From positions 744,001 to 808,000 of the forward strand of contig NZ_VFMX01000001.1 of NCBI RefSeq assembly GCF_006715285.1: a stretch of 64,000 bases of DNA. The letters run 5' to 3'. The notes under the pieces are model-generated. The model made no database searches. It worked only from the letters and a program-made list of their open reading frames with translations, and had not been told where the DNA came from. The position numbers were made by a program, and so were the translations under genes. This document shows positions 44,256 through 53,841 of the stretch, one piece after another (position 1 is the stretch's first letter; each line of letters starts with the position of its first letter). Origin of the DNA: Arthrobacter sp. SLBN-83 (GTDB lineage Bacteria; Actinomycetota; Actinomycetes; Actinomycetales; Micrococcaceae).

Positions 44256-44404
44256 TTCTTTCCATACTTTTTGTCTAGAAAGGGGGTTGAAAGTGCTGAA
44301 AAGTAGTTGTCACGGAAAGAAACACCGCACCGGATAAGCCGGTGGGAGCCTCAACGACGCGGTTCCCACCTACTCCATCCGGAGCTCAATCAAGGAGATC
44401 AACG
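44256..44404. promoter_or_regulatory. Divergent ramB-aceA control region with aceA leader hairpin
   Basis: An A/T-rich core (about 44240-44320) stands out from the high-GC surroundings and contains TACTTTTTGTC and GAAAGTGCTGAAAAGTAG, the sort of A/T-rich boxes bound by RamB, but no exact match to the corynebacterial 13-bp site is seen. In the aceA leader, GGTGGGAGCC (44341-44350) and GGTTCCCACC (44361-44370) form a 10-bp hairpin with one G-U pair, 34 bases before the ATG. Confidence 0.5.
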
Positions 44405-45721
44405 ATGACTGCAGCATTTGAGCCCACCCAGCAGACGCCCGAAGAGCAGGCCGCCGCCCTGGAGCTCGAGTGGGCCGCCAACCCCCGCTGGGAAGGTGTG
44501 ACCCGGGACTACTCAGCTTCCGACGTCGTCCGCCTCCGCGGCCGCGTCTCCGAAGAGCACACCCTGGCCCGCCGGGGCTCGGAGAAGCTGTGGAAGCAGC
44601 TCACCGAGGAGCACAAGACCGGCGGCTACACCAACGCCCTGGGCGCCCTCACCGGCAACCAGGCCGTGCAGCAGGTCAAAGCCGGGCTGCGCGCCATCTA
44701 CCTCTCCGGTTGGCAGGTTGCCGCCGACGCCAACAACTCCGGCCACACCTACCCGGACCAGTCCCTTTACCCGGCCAACTCGGTCCCCACCGTGGTCCGC
44801 CGCATCAACAACGCCCTGCTCCGGGCGGACCAGATCGAGTTCTCCGAAGGCATCCAGACCGTTGAGGACTGGCTGGTCCCGATCGTTGCCGACGCCGAGG
44901 CCGGCTTCGGCGGCCCGCTCAACGCCTACGAACTCATGAAGTCCATGATCCAGGCCGGCGCTTCAGGTGTTCACTGGGAGGACCAACTCGCCTCGGAGAA
45001 GAAGTGCGGCCACCTGGGCGGCAAGGTCCTCATCCCCACCCAGCAGCACGTCCGCACCCTGAACGCCGCCCGCCTGGCAGCAGACGTCGCCGGCACCCCC
45101 ACCGTCGTCATCGCCCGCACCGACGCCGAGGCCGCCACCCTCATCACCTCCGACGTCGACGAGCGGGACCAGGAATTCATCACCGGCGAGCGCACCGCAG
45201 AGGGCTTCTACAAGGTCCGCAACGGCATCGAACCCTGCATCGCCCGCGCCAAGGCCTACGCACCCTACTCCGACCTCATCTGGATGGAGACCGGCACCCC
45301 GGACCTGGAACTGGCCCGCAAGTTCGCCGAATCCGTCAAGGCCGAGTTCCCGGACCAGATGCTCTCCTACAACTGCTCGCCGTCCTTCAACTGGCGCAAG
45401 CACCTGGACGACGACACCATCGCCAAGTTCCAGCGTGAACTCGGCGCCATGGGCTTCACCTTCCAGTTCATCACCCTGGCCGGCTTCCACGCCCTGAACT
45501 ACTCGATGTTCGACCTCGCCCACGGCTACGCCCGCGAAGGCATGAGCGCCTACGTCGAGCTCCAGGAGAAGGAGTTCGCCTCCGAGTCCCGCGGCTACAC
45601 TGCAACCAAGCACCAGCGCGAAGTCGGCACCGGCTACTTCGACAGCATCTCCACGGCGCTCAACCCCAACGCGTCCACCCTCGCCCTCGTGGGATCCACC
45701 GAAGAGGGCCAGTTCCACTAA
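44405..45721 (+). CDS. aceA: Isocitrate lyase
   Basis: A 438-residue isocitrate lyase splitting isocitrate to glyoxylate and succinate, first step of the glyoxylate bypass. The active-site loop KKCGHLGGK (Cys201) is intact, with [20 protein letters not shown] and DAEAGFGG around the metal site and [16 protein letters not shown] (44392-44397) lies seven bases before the ATG. It is divergent from ramB and followed by aceB, but a strong palindrome separates the two, so they may be expressed unequally. Confidence 0.97.
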   Translation: MTAAFEPTQQTPEEQAAALELEWAANPRWEGVTRDYSASDVVRLRGRVSEEHTLARRGSEKLWKQLTEEHKTGGYTNALGALTGNQAVQQVKAGLRAIYLSGWQVAADANNSGHTYPDQSLYPANSVPTVVRRINNALLRADQIEFSEGIQTVEDWLVPIVADAEAGFGGPLNAYELMKSMIQAGASGVHWEDQLASEKKCGHLGGKVLIPTQQHVRTLNAARLAADVAGTPTVVIARTDAEAATLITSDVDERDQEFITGERTAEGFYKVRNGIEPCIARAKAYAPYSDLIWMETGTPDLELARKFAESVKAEFPDQMLSYNCSPSFNWRKHLDDDTIAKFQRELGAMGFTFQFITLAGFHALNYSMFDLAHGYAREGMSAYVELQEKEFASESRGYTATKHQREVGTGYFDSISTALNPNASTLALVGSTEEGQFH

Positions 45722-45740
45722 AACCCAGCCTTTCCCGCTC

Positions 45741-45801
45741 GTTGCTCTATCACTTTTGGCCCCTAACAGGCCCCCTTGGCAACCAAAAGTGATAGAGCAA
45801 C
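45741..45801. repeat. 19-bp perfect palindrome between aceA and aceB (type A)
   Basis: GTTGCTCTATCACTTTTGG (45741-45759) and its exact complement (45783-45801) flank a 23-base centre. The outer 12 bases of each arm are the same as in the palindrome after ppc. It lies 19 bases after the aceA stop and 21 before aceB; no T-run. Confidence 0.9.
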
Positions 45802-45822
45802 CGGGGTTACCAGGAGATTCCC

Positions 45823-47475
45823 ATGAACAGCTTCACCGATAGCTTTACGATCAATGGCATAACCCTCACCGCGCAGCCGATCTGCCGGCAGGATGAGGTG
45901 CTTACGCCGGATGCCCTGTCCTTTATTGCCAAACTGCACCGCGCCACAGCGGAGCGCAGGCAGGAGCTGCTGCAGGCACGGCGTGCACGGCGGGCTGACA
46001 TTGCTGCCGGCGCCGATCCGCGGTTCCTGCGGGAAACCGAGCACATCCGCAATGATGCCTCGTGGCGGGTGGCTCCCCCGGCACCCGGCCTGGAGGACCG
46101 CCGCGTGGAAATCACGGGCCCGGTGGACAAGAAGATGACCATCAACGCCCTGAACTCGGGCGCCAAGGTGTGGCTCGCGGACATGGAGGACTCCTCCACC
46201 CCAACGTGGCGGAACGTCATCAAGGGCCAGTTGAACCTCACCGATGCCCTGGAGCGCCGGATCGACTTCATCAGCGAAGAGGGCAAGGAATACAAGCTCC
46301 GCCCGGCCGGCGACCTGCCCACCATCGTGGTCCGGCCCCGCGGCTGGCACCTGCCGGAGAAGCACATGCTGATCGACGGCCAGCCGATCGCCGGCGGCAT
46401 CGTGGACTTCGGCCTGTTCTTCTTCCACAACGCCCGCCGCCTGCTGGCACAGGGCAAGGGCCCGTACTTCTACCTGCCCAAGATCGAAAACCACCTCGAA
46501 GCCCGGCTGTGGAACGACATTTTCATCCTGGCCCAGGACCTGCTCGGCATCCCGCAGGGCACCATCCGTGCCACGGTGCTGATCGAGACCATCACCGCTG
46601 CGTTCGAGATGGAGGAGATCCTCTACGAACTGCGCGACCATGCCGCCGGCCTGAACGCCGGCCGCTGGGACTACATCTTCTCCATCATCAAGAACTTCCG
46701 CACCCGCGGCCCCCGCTTCGTGATGCCGGACCGCAGCCAGGTGACCATGACCGCCCCCTTCATGCGCGCCTACACCGAACAGCTGGTCCGCGCCTGCCAC
46801 AAGCGCGGTGCCATGGCCATCGGCGGCATGGCAGCTGCTGTCCCCAACCGCAAGGACCCTGAAGCCAACGCCAACGCCCTTGAAAAGGTCCGCGCCGACA
46901 AGACCCGCGAGGCCAACGACGGCTTCGACGGCTCCTGGGTGGCCCACCCGGACCTCGTGCCCATCTGCCGGGAGGTGTTCGACGGTGTCCTCGGCGATCG
47001 CCCCAACCAGCTCGGCAAGCTCCGCGAGGACGTGACCCCTGACGACCGTGCCCTCATCGATATCGCCTCCCTGCACGGCACCATCACCGAACAGGGCATC
47101 CGGAACAACATCGAGGTGGGCATCCGCTACATCGAGTCCTGGCTGCGCGGCAACGGCGCGGTGGCCATCCACAACCTCATGGAGGACGCCGCCACCGCCG
47201 AAATCTCCCGCTCCCAACTGTGGCAGTGGATCTATGCCCGGGCCATCACCGACCACGGCGAGATCGTCAGCCACGAGTGGGTGGAGGAGCTCCTGGACGA
47301 GGAGTTCGCCCGGCTGGAACGCTTCGACGGCGACCGGTTCGAAGACGCCCGGGACATCTTCGAAGAGGTCACCCTGGCCACCGAGTTCCCGTCCTTCCTC
47401 ACCCTCCCCGCCTACGCCCGCTACCTGACCGAAGCCCGCGAAAAGGCAACGGTCGAGGAGCTGGCTGCGGCCTAG
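45823..47475 (+). CDS. aceB: Malate synthase A
   Basis: A 550-residue malate synthase A condensing glyoxylate with acetyl-CoA. Family motifs: [31 protein letters not shown] (Arg), [15 protein letters not shown] and [16 protein letters not shown] (catalytic region), [16 protein letters not shown] (45812-45816) is six bases before the ATG. With aceA it makes the full bypass for growth on acetate and fatty acids; ramB two genes away is the likely regulator. A GC-rich palindrome follows the stop. Confidence 0.97.
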   Translation: MNSFTDSFTINGITLTAQPICRQDEVLTPDALSFIAKLHRATAERRQELLQARRARRADIAAGADPRFLRETEHIRNDASWRVAPPAPGLEDRRVEITGPVDKKMTINALNSGAKVWLADMEDSSTPTWRNVIKGQLNLTDALERRIDFISEEGKEYKLRPAGDLPTIVVRPRGWHLPEKHMLIDGQPIAGGIVDFGLFFFHNARRLLAQGKGPYFYLPKIENHLEARLWNDIFILAQDLLGIPQGTIRATVLIETITAAFEMEEILYELRDHAAGLNAGRWDYIFSIIKNFRTRGPRFVMPDRSQVTMTAPFMRAYTEQLVRACHKRGAMAIGGMAAAVPNRKDPEANANALEKVRADKTREANDGFDGSWVAHPDLVPICREVFDGVLGDRPNQLGKLREDVTPDDRALIDIASLHGTITEQGIRNNIEVGIRYIESWLRGNGAVAIHNLMEDAATAEISRSQLWQWIYARAITDHGEIVSHEWVEELLDEEFARLERFDGDRFEDARDIFEEVTLATEFPSFLTLPAYARYLTEAREKATVEELAAA

Positions 47476-47572
47476 CCAGGAATAACAACTTCCGTTTGCC
47501 GGGCCGGCATGCCCTTCGCAACAGGCCCCCCGAAATCCGGGGCGCCGGCCCGGCGACGGAGCACTACCCCAA

Positions 47573-47640
47573 ACGCCCGCTCACTTTCCCCGGGGAAGTG
47601 AGCGGGCGTCGTCGTATTCACTGCCATAAGTGAGCGGGGG
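47573..47640. repeat. Palindrome 3' of aceB plus extra half-site (type B)
   Basis: ACGCCCGCTCACTT (47573-47586) and AAGTGAGCGGGCGT (47596-47609) form a perfect 14-bp stem whose middle also pairs CCCC with GGGG. A further half-site CATAAGTGAGCGGG lies at 47624-47637. The region is otherwise unannotated spacer between aceB and the convergent MFS gene. Confidence 0.85.
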
Positions 47641-47673
47641 TTTGGAGGGAAGGTTCGACGGCGGCGCCTCGCC

Positions 47674-48867
47674 TCAGCGTCCCTTCGGCACCCGGCGCAC
47701 GGACAGCGTGGTGCTGACGAAGAAGGTCAACACCGAAACCAGGATGACCAGCAACGCGGGGGTCCATGACTCCGCGTTGTCGTGCACGAAGCCCACCAGC
47801 GGCGGAGCCACCGCCCCGAGGCAGTAGCCCAGGCCCTGGACCGTGGCGGACATCCGCCCGGCGGAGGCCTGGTCGCGCGCCAGCTTGATGATGGCAATGA
47901 AGATCAACGTGATGCCGCCGCCCTGGGCGATGCCGCCGGAGGTGGACCACAGCCACCACAGCTGCGGTGCGAGAAGCAGCCCCACCGGAACGGGGAGCCA
48001 CAGGGCACCCAGGGTGACCGCCACCGCCGTCGTACTCATGTACTTGGCTGCAAATGGCACGCCGAGCCCGCCCACGATGGCAAGGATCTGGAAGATGGAG
48101 GAGGCGGCCCCTGCTTCCGCGGCCGTCATCCCCAGCTCGTCGTGCAGGTAGCTGGGCAGCCACGCCGTGACGCCGTAGTAGGAGAACGCCTGGCCACCGA
48201 ACCCGGCCGTGAGCCCAAATGTGATCCAGCCGGACCCACCCGAGCGGGCCCCGGGCGCATCCCCGCCATCCTCAGCCTCGGCCAAAAAAGCGGTCCGGGG
48301 CCCCACTGCCAGGACCCACACCACCACCGCGGCGACGGCCAGCACGGCGACGGCGGCCAAGGCCAACCGCCACCCTGTCACGGCCGCCAGCGGGGCCATG
48401 ATGACCGAGGTCAGGAAGGACCCGATGTTCAGTGCGGCCGTGTAGATCCCCATGGCGGTTCCCTGCCGCCGCGGCGCAAAGTCCCGCCGGATGATCAAAG
48501 GAACAGCAATGTTGCCCACGGTGATGGCGACACCGAGCACCACCGTACCGGCCACCACCAGCACCGGTCCCCCGGCGGAGCGGATCAGCACGCCGGCCAG
48601 CACTCCCAGTATGGTCAGCGTGACAGCGAACTCGGCACCGAATTTCCTGGCCGCCAGTGAGGCCAACGGAGCAGCAAGCGAAAAACAAAGCACCGGGATG
48701 CTGGTCAGCAGCCCCAGCATGACCGGCGAAAAGTGCAGTTCCGCCTGCATGAGGTCAACCAGGGGTGCCACGGCAACGAAGGGGCCGCGGAGGTTCAGCG
48801 CAAGCAGGCCGATGCAGGCCAACAGGACCCAGCTCTTCGGGATGCGGGAGAGGACGCGGCCGCTCAC
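47674..48867 (-). CDS. MFS transporter, CynX/NimT type
   Basis: A 397-residue 12-helix transporter of the CynX/NimT (cyanate/nitroimidazole) group. N-terminal WVLLACIGLLALNLRGPFVA with the conserved Asn-Leu-Arg helix-1 motif and RQGTAMGIYTAALNIGSFL are typical. Substrates in this group are poorly known. The start is a GTG at 48867; no ribosome site is seen, and GATTTT stands six bases upstream. It is divergent from the D-2-hydroxyacid dehydrogenase gene. Confidence 0.82.
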   Translation of the reverse strand: MSGRVLSRIPKSWVLLACIGLLALNLRGPFVAVAPLVDLMQAELHFSPVMLGLLTSIPVLCFSLAAPLASLAARKFGAEFAVTLTILGVLAGVLIRSAGGPVLVVAGTVVLGVAITVGNIAVPLIIRRDFAPRRQGTAMGIYTAALNIGSFLTSVIMAPLAAVTGWRLALAAVAVLAVAAVVVWVLAVGPRTAFLAEAEDGGDAPGARSGGSGWITFGLTAGFGGQAFSYYGVTAWLPSYLHDELGMTAAEAGAASSIFQILAIVGGLGVPFAAKYMSTTAVAVTLGALWLPVPVGLLLAPQLWWLWSTSGGIAQGGGITLIFIAIIKLARDQASAGRMSATVQGLGYCLGAVAPPLVGFVHDNAESWTPALLVILVSVLTFFVSTTLSVRRVPKGR

Positions 48868-49013
48868 AGGGGCAAAATCGGGAATGGGCGTGGATTCATC
48901 ACTCCCATTGCTATCATGCCCGGCGTCGCCGGGGTTCTAGGCACCTTCCCCGGCCGGTGCTGCCATACGATGAACGTGACCCGAAGGACGCAGCACGCTG
49001 GGAAGGACCCCCC

Positions 49014-49973
49014 ATGACGCACCGCCTGGCCATCCTCGACGACTACCAGGACGTGGCCCACGGCTTCGCCGACTTCGCCGCCTTGGAGGCGGAGGGGGTC
49101 ACCGTGACGTCCTACCGTGAGCCTTTCGCTTCCCAGGACGCCATGGTCTCGGCGCTGGCCGACACCACCATGGTGATCGCCATGCGCGAGCGGACCGCGT
49201 TCCCGCGTGAGGTGTTTGAGAAGCTTCCGGGGCTTGAGTTGCTGGTCACCACCGGAATGGCGAACGCCGCCATCGACGTCGCAGCAGCGGCCGAGCACGG
49301 GGTGACGGTGTGCGGCACGCCCGGTTCACCCTCGGCAGCGCCGGAACTGACCTGGGCCCTGCTGCTGGCCATCGCCCGGCACCTTCCCGCTGAGGAGGCC
49401 TCCCTCCGGGCCGGTACATGGCAGTCGACGGTCGGCGTGGAGCTGGCCGGAAAGACCCTTGGCATCGTGGGGCTGGGCAAGATCGGACGGCGGGTTGCTG
49501 CCTACGGGCAGGCGTTCGGCATGGACGTGGTGGCGTGGAGCCAGAACCTCACTGCCGAAGCAGCCAAGGAGGCCGGGGCCCGGCTGGTGTCCAAGGAGGA
49601 GCTTTTCACTGTTGCCGATGTGGCCACCCTCCACCTAAGGCTCTCCCCACGCTCGGAGAACACGGTGGGCGAGGCGGAACTGCGGCTGCTGGGGCCTGAG
49701 GGCATCCTGGTGAACACCGCCCGCGGGCCGCTGGTGGACCAGGAAGCGCTGATCAAAGCGCTGAACGAGGGGTGGATCCGCGGCGCTGCCCTGGACGTCT
49801 TCGACCAGGAGCCGCTGCAGGCCGGGCACCCGCTCCTGGCTGCGCCCAACACCGTACTCTCCCCGCACCTGGGCTACGTCACCCAGGAAAGCTACCGGCA
49901 GTTCTACGGCGGCGCCCTTGAGGACATCACGGCCTGGCTGGCCGGCTCCCCCATCCGAACCGTCACCGCCTGA
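49014..49973 (+). CDS. D-isomer-specific 2-hydroxyacid dehydrogenase
   Basis: A 319-residue NAD(P)-dependent dehydrogenase of the 2-hydroxyacid family. It shows LGIVGLGKIGRRVAAYGQ for cofactor binding, Arg in VNTARGPLVD, Glu in FDQEPL and His in LSPHLGYVT, the full active-site trio. It could be a phosphoglycerate, glyoxylate or hydroxypyruvate type; nothing around decides. GGAAGGA precedes the ATG by several bases. Closely followed, within 15 bases, by a GNAT gene. Confidence 0.88.
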   Translation: MTHRLAILDDYQDVAHGFADFAALEAEGVTVTSYREPFASQDAMVSALADTTMVIAMRERTAFPREVFEKLPGLELLVTTGMANAAIDVAAAAEHGVTVCGTPGSPSAAPELTWALLLAIARHLPAEEASLRAGTWQSTVGVELAGKTLGIVGLGKIGRRVAAYGQAFGMDVVAWSQNLTAEAAKEAGARLVSKEELFTVADVATLHLRLSPRSENTVGEAELRLLGPEGILVNTARGPLVDQEALIKALNEGWIRGAALDVFDQEPLQAGHPLLAAPNTVLSPHLGYVTQESYRQFYGGALEDITAWLAGSPIRTVTA

Positions 49974-49988
49974 CCCGGAAAGACAAGC

Positions 49989-50522
49989 ATGACCCACACC
50001 ATCCGCAGGGCAACAGCGGACGACGCCGGCGCGCTGGCTGCGCTGGCGGCCGTCACCTTTCCGCTGGCCTGCCCGCCGTCGTCGTCACCTGCCGATATTG
50101 CCTCCCACCTGGCCAACACCCTGAGCGAGGAACACTTCAAGGGGTACCTTGCCGACCCGGACACCACCATCCTGGTCATCGACACTGAAGGCCGGCTCAA
50201 CGGCTACAGCCTGCTGGTGGACCGGCCCGCCACCGATCCCGACGTGGCCTCTGTCCTGACGCTGCTGCCGTCCGTGGAAGTCAGCAAGTGCTACGTCCAC
50301 CCTGACTACCACGGCCTGGGCGCGGCCGCAGAACTCATGCACGCCAGCCTCCAGGCGGCGGCAGAATGCGGTGGCGCCGGAGCGTGGCTGGGCGTGAACA
50401 GCCAGAACGCCCGGGCCATCCGGTTCTATGAGAAGTCCGGTTTCCGCAAGGTGGGCACCAAGTCGTTCCGGCTGGGAGGCACCGTTGAACACGACTTCGT
50501 GCTGGAGCGCTCCCTGCCCTGA
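49989..50522 (+). CDS. GNAT-family N-acetyltransferase
   Basis: A 177-residue GNAT protein. The acetyl-CoA-binding segment is VHPDYHGLGAAAELMHASLQ and the later AWLGVNSQNARAIRFYEKSG with GFRKVG is the classic C-terminal block. The N-terminus TIRRATADDAGALAALAAVT starts the family fold. GGAAAG lies before the ATG. Co-directional with and 15 bases after the dehydrogenase gene, so likely co-transcribed. Substrate is unknown. Confidence 0.85.
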   Translation: MTHTIRRATADDAGALAALAAVTFPLACPPSSSPADIASHLANTLSEEHFKGYLADPDTTILVIDTEGRLNGYSLLVDRPATDPDVASVLTLLPSVEVSKCYVHPDYHGLGAAAELMHASLQAAAECGGAGAWLGVNSQNARAIRFYEKSGFRKVGTKSFRLGGTVEHDFVLERSLP

Positions 50523-50541
50523 ACCGGCAAGGCAAGCGGCT

Positions 50542-52722
50542 TCAGGCGCCGGACTGGTTGAGTCCGTGCCGCACCGAACTGCCGGAAAAACCGTTGGGTG
50601 GGTAGGCAAGTGGCGGCCGGGGCTCGGTCAGGAGCTTGAGTCCCGGCGGAAGCCCATCGATACTCCCCTTGGTTCCGGCAGCGCTGATGGTGACCCGGCT
50701 TGAGTCAAGCATGACGTTTTCCGCGCGGAACGCGCCCACCACCTCAGGCAGGATGGGTGAAAGATGCACCACGTCGCGGGTGAAGACGGGGTCGAACCGG
50801 AGCAGGATCCGGGCGAGCTGGATTGGCGCTGCTGCGGCCCAGGCCTGCGGGGAGCACGCCGTGGGGTAGGGCACCGGGCTGGCGAACTCACCGCGGTCGA
50901 AGCCACAGAACAGTTCCGGCAGCCGGCCGTCGAAGTGGGCAGCGGCGTCGAAGATGCCCAGGGCCACCCGCTTGGCCTCATCCACGAACCCGTAACGCAT
51001 CAGGCCTGTGGCCACCAGTGCCGTATCGTGCGGCCACACTGAGCCGTTGTGGTAGCTGACCGGGTTGTAGGCGCCCATGTCCGAGGCCAGGGTGCGGATG
51101 CCCCAACCCGTGAACATCTGCGGAGACATCAGGTGCTCCATCACGGACACCGCTTTGTCCTGGTCCACGATGCCGGTCCACAGGCAATGGCCGATGTTGG
51201 AGGTCAGGGCGTCGACCGGCCGCTTGTCCTTGTCCAGCGCCACCGCATAGTAGCCCTTGTCCGGGAGCCAGAACTTCTTGTTGAACTCCTCCTTGAACGC
51301 CGCTGCCTTGTCGGCCCAGTGCAGTTCCAGGGCCGGGTCGCCGCTCCAATGGGCCAGAAGTGACCTGCCCAGGTAGGCGGAGTACACATAGGCCTGGACT
51401 TCGCACAGGGCGATCGGGGCTTCGGCGATGCTGCCGTCGGCGAAGTTGATGCCGTCCCAGGAGTCCTTCCAGCCCTGGTTGACCAGGCCGTGGTCGTTGG
51501 CGCGGAGGTATTCGACGAATCCATCACCGTCCCGGTCGCCGTACTTTTCGATCCATTCCAGCGCACGGTCAGCGTGGGCCAGCAGCGGCTGGATTTTGTC
51601 CCGGGACAACCCCCAGCGGCTCAGCTCACCGAGGACCGCAACGAAAAGCGGTGTCGCATCCGCCGTGCCGTAGTACGCCGTGCCGCCGAGGGAAAGGCCC
51701 GCCGTCACGCCCAGCCGAACCTCATGGGGAATGCGCCCGGGTTCTTCCTCCGAGTCCGGGTCCACCTTCTTCCCCTGGATTCCGGCCAGGGTCTGCAGGG
51801 TGCCCAGGGCAAGGTTGGGATTGACCATCAGGCTCATGTAGGAGGTCAGCAGCGAATCACGCCCGAACAGGGCCATGAACCATGGCGCACCGGCAGCAAC
51901 CGCGGCCCGTTCCGGGTGATGGGCATCGAAAATGCGAAGGGCACCAAGATCGCTCTGGCTTCGGTTGAGCAGGTTCTGGAGGCTGGTGTCCTCAATGCTG
52001 ATCCGCGGGATGTTCTCCTCCCAGGCCAGGTGCCGGCGCACACCCTCGCGGTGATGCGGCAGTTGTCCTTCCTTGAATGGCTCTTCCGGCGCTTCACCGT
52101 TCACCAGCGGCACCACAATGACACTGGTGGCCCATTTGCCCCGGGCCGGGACGGTCACCCGGAAGCGCAGCCCGTCCGTGCTGACCTCCGCGTCCCGGGC
52201 CCCGATGGCGGAGCCGCGCTGCTGGCCGTGGCGGCCGGCTTCGATGACAAGCCTGCCCTCGGACACGGTCCGGGTGGTGTCATCCGCTCCCGTGGTTCGT
52301 CCACCCTTCACGTCGAACAGGTCGGCCTGGTCGGCGTCGACCAGGAGTTCGATGTCGCATTCCACGGGCTCGGCGGCATAATTTTCCAGCGTGATGTCGT
52401 CCTGCAGGCCCGGACCAATGTGGCGGACCTGCCGGACCACCAGCGGGCTGTCGAACCTGCCACCGGGCCACTTTGCCCGGCCTACGAAGGTGGCCTGGAA
52501 CGGCTGCGGACGCTGGGCGGAAAGCGGTTCGCGCAGTGAGCCGTTGATGCGCAGGACCCACCGCGACACGACGCGGGTGTCCTGGTAGAACGCACCGTTC
52601 GTGCCGGCGTCGGGACTGATGTCGCCACTGCCCGACGAGATGCAGAACGAAGAGCCCTCCAGGACCGTAACCGCACCCGAGTCAGATCCGGATGCTTCTA
52701 TGTCTTCGTTCCAGGCGGTCAT
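50542..52722 (-). CDS. Glycogen-debranching-type amylo-alpha-1,6-glucosidase
   Basis: A 726-residue protein with an N-terminal beta-sandwich domain (about 15-220; GTNGAFYQDTRVVSRW) of the debranching-enzyme N-terminal group and a C-terminal (alpha/alpha)6 barrel (about 260-690) with APWFMALFGRDSLLTSYM, NQGWKDSWDGI and YHNGSVWPHDTAL, which hold the candidate catalytic acids. It lacks an obvious signal peptide and would act on an intracellular alpha-glucan or oligosaccharide. AAGGGAG precedes the ATG. It is downstream of a GT4 gene on the same strand (57 bases), a pairing seen in many bacteria. Confidence 0.84.
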   Translation of the reverse strand: MTAWNEDIEASGSDSGAVTVLEGSSFCISSGSGDISPDAGTNGAFYQDTRVVSRWVLRINGSLREPLSAQRPQPFQATFVGRAKWPGGRFDSPLVVRQVRHIGPGLQDDITLENYAAEPVECDIELLVDADQADLFDVKGGRTTGADDTTRTVSEGRLVIEAGRHGQQRGSAIGARDAEVSTDGLRFRVTVPARGKWATSVIVVPLVNGEAPEEPFKEGQLPHHREGVRRHLAWEENIPRISIEDTSLQNLLNRSQSDLGALRIFDAHHPERAAVAAGAPWFMALFGRDSLLTSYMSLMVNPNLALGTLQTLAGIQGKKVDPDSEEEPGRIPHEVRLGVTAGLSLGGTAYYGTADATPLFVAVLGELSRWGLSRDKIQPLLAHADRALEWIEKYGDRDGDGFVEYLRANDHGLVNQGWKDSWDGINFADGSIAEAPIALCEVQAYVYSAYLGRSLLAHWSGDPALELHWADKAAAFKEEFNKKFWLPDKGYYAVALDKDKRPVDALTSNIGHCLWTGIVDQDKAVSVMEHLMSPQMFTGWGIRTLASDMGAYNPVSYHNGSVWPHDTALVATGLMRYGFVDEAKRVALGIFDAAAHFDGRLPELFCGFDRGEFASPVPYPTACSPQAWAAAAPIQLARILLRFDPVFTRDVVHLSPILPEVVGAFRAENVMLDSSRVTISAAGTKGSIDGLPPGLKLLTEPRPPLAYPPNGFSGSSVRHGLNQSGA

Positions 52723-52779
52723 GGAAGGACTCCCTTCTGAAGGGGACGCTTCCCGGGGATCGGGAAAGCAGTTCTGCCC

Positions 52780-53841
52780 CTATCGATTCTGGTGCAACCG
52801 GGTACCGTGCGGAACCCCTGGCGGCATCCTCCCTTCGATCAGGTCGCTGTAGAGTTCCAGGTGCTCGGCAACCATCCGTTCCGCACTGAACCTGTCCTCC
52901 ACGGATTTGCGGCAACCAGCCCTGTCCAGGGCTGCAGCAGCAGGAACGAAGCCGGCCAGTTCCTCTGTCTTTCCCAGGAATCCCGTGCGTCCGTGCTTGA
53001 CGATCTCCGGGGCGGAGCCGATGTATGTCCCCACCACGGGCGTTCCGGTGGCCAAGGCTTCGATCATCACCAGGCCGAACGGCTCCGACCACCGGATGGG
53101 GTTCAGGAAGGCTGCCGCCTCCCCCATCAGCCGGTACTTGGTGGCGTCGTCCACCTCACCTACGAAGTCCTCGTTGGGACCCAGCATCGGTTCAATAACA
53201 TCCCGGAAGTAGCGGATTTCTTCCGGCTCCCGCATTTTGACCGCGATCTTAAGGTGCATGCCGGCCTGCCGCGCGATGGTGATGGCCTCTACCAGGCCCT
53301 TGTCCGGGCACGACCGGCCCACGAAGCACAGGTAGCCACCGCTTCCCGATCCAACCGGTACGGCGGAAAGGTCCATTCCATGGTGGATCACGCGGGTCAC
53401 GGGAACCGTGGGGGCATGTGATGCCTGGTCCCTGGAGATGGCTATGACCGCCCCGCTCCTGGCCACGGCACGGTAGATGTCCGCCGCCTGCTCGTGGATG
53501 GGCCCGTGGATGGTGGTTGCCAACGGAACCCCACCGGGCCGGTGCAGGTAGAGGGGACCCGCCAGCGTGTGGTCGTGGATGATGTCCACGCCCTTAAGCC
53601 CCTCGTAGGCCCTGACCACATGGCTGAGCTCGGAGAGCGTGGTCCCCAGTCCCCCATAGTCCGTGGGCCGCATCCCGGGCACCAGCTGCACCGGGCAGGT
53701 GCTGTCTGACGGTGCCGCCAAAAGCACCTCGTGCCCGGCGGCCGCGAAGCCCCTGGCCAGCGTGTCCACCACTCTCTCGGTTCCGCCGTACGTTGCCGGT
53801 GGAACCTGAATCCACGGCCCTGTGACAAGTCCAATCCGCAT
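52780..53841 (-). CDS. Glycosyltransferase family 4 protein
   Basis: A 353-residue GT-B glycosyltransferase. The N-terminal MRIGLVTGPWIQVPPATYGG and ERVVDTLARGFAAAGHEV hold the acceptor/loop region, and RWSEPFGLVMIEALATGTPV contains the EX7E motif (Glu...Glu) that binds the donor sugar nucleotide. Donor and acceptor are unknown; proximity to a debranching-type glucosidase suggests an alpha-glucan or glucosylated osmolyte. AGCCAGGA precedes the ATG at 53841. Likely first gene of the two-gene unit. Confidence 0.87.
   Translation of the reverse strand: MRIGLVTGPWIQVPPATYGGTERVVDTLARGFAAAGHEVLLAAPSDSTCPVQLVPGMRPTDYGGLGTTLSELSHVVRAYEGLKGVDIIHDHTLAGPLYLHRPGGVPLATTIHGPIHEQAADIYRAVARSGAVIAISRDQASHAPTVPVTRVIHHGMDLSAVPVGSGSGGYLCFVGRSCPDKGLVEAITIARQAGMHLKIAVKMREPEEIRYFRDVIEPMLGPNEDFVGEVDDATKYRLMGEAAAFLNPIRWSEPFGLVMIEALATGTPVVGTYIGSAPEIVKHGRTGFLGKTEELAGFVPAAAALDRAGCRKSVEDRFSAERMVAEHLELYSDLIEGRMPPGVPHGTRLHQNR

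Noticed and set aside
45763..47274. A 503-codon open frame opposite aceB
   Set aside because: Mirror of the malate synthase gene; no recognisable domain and Val/Gly/Asp/His-rich composition.
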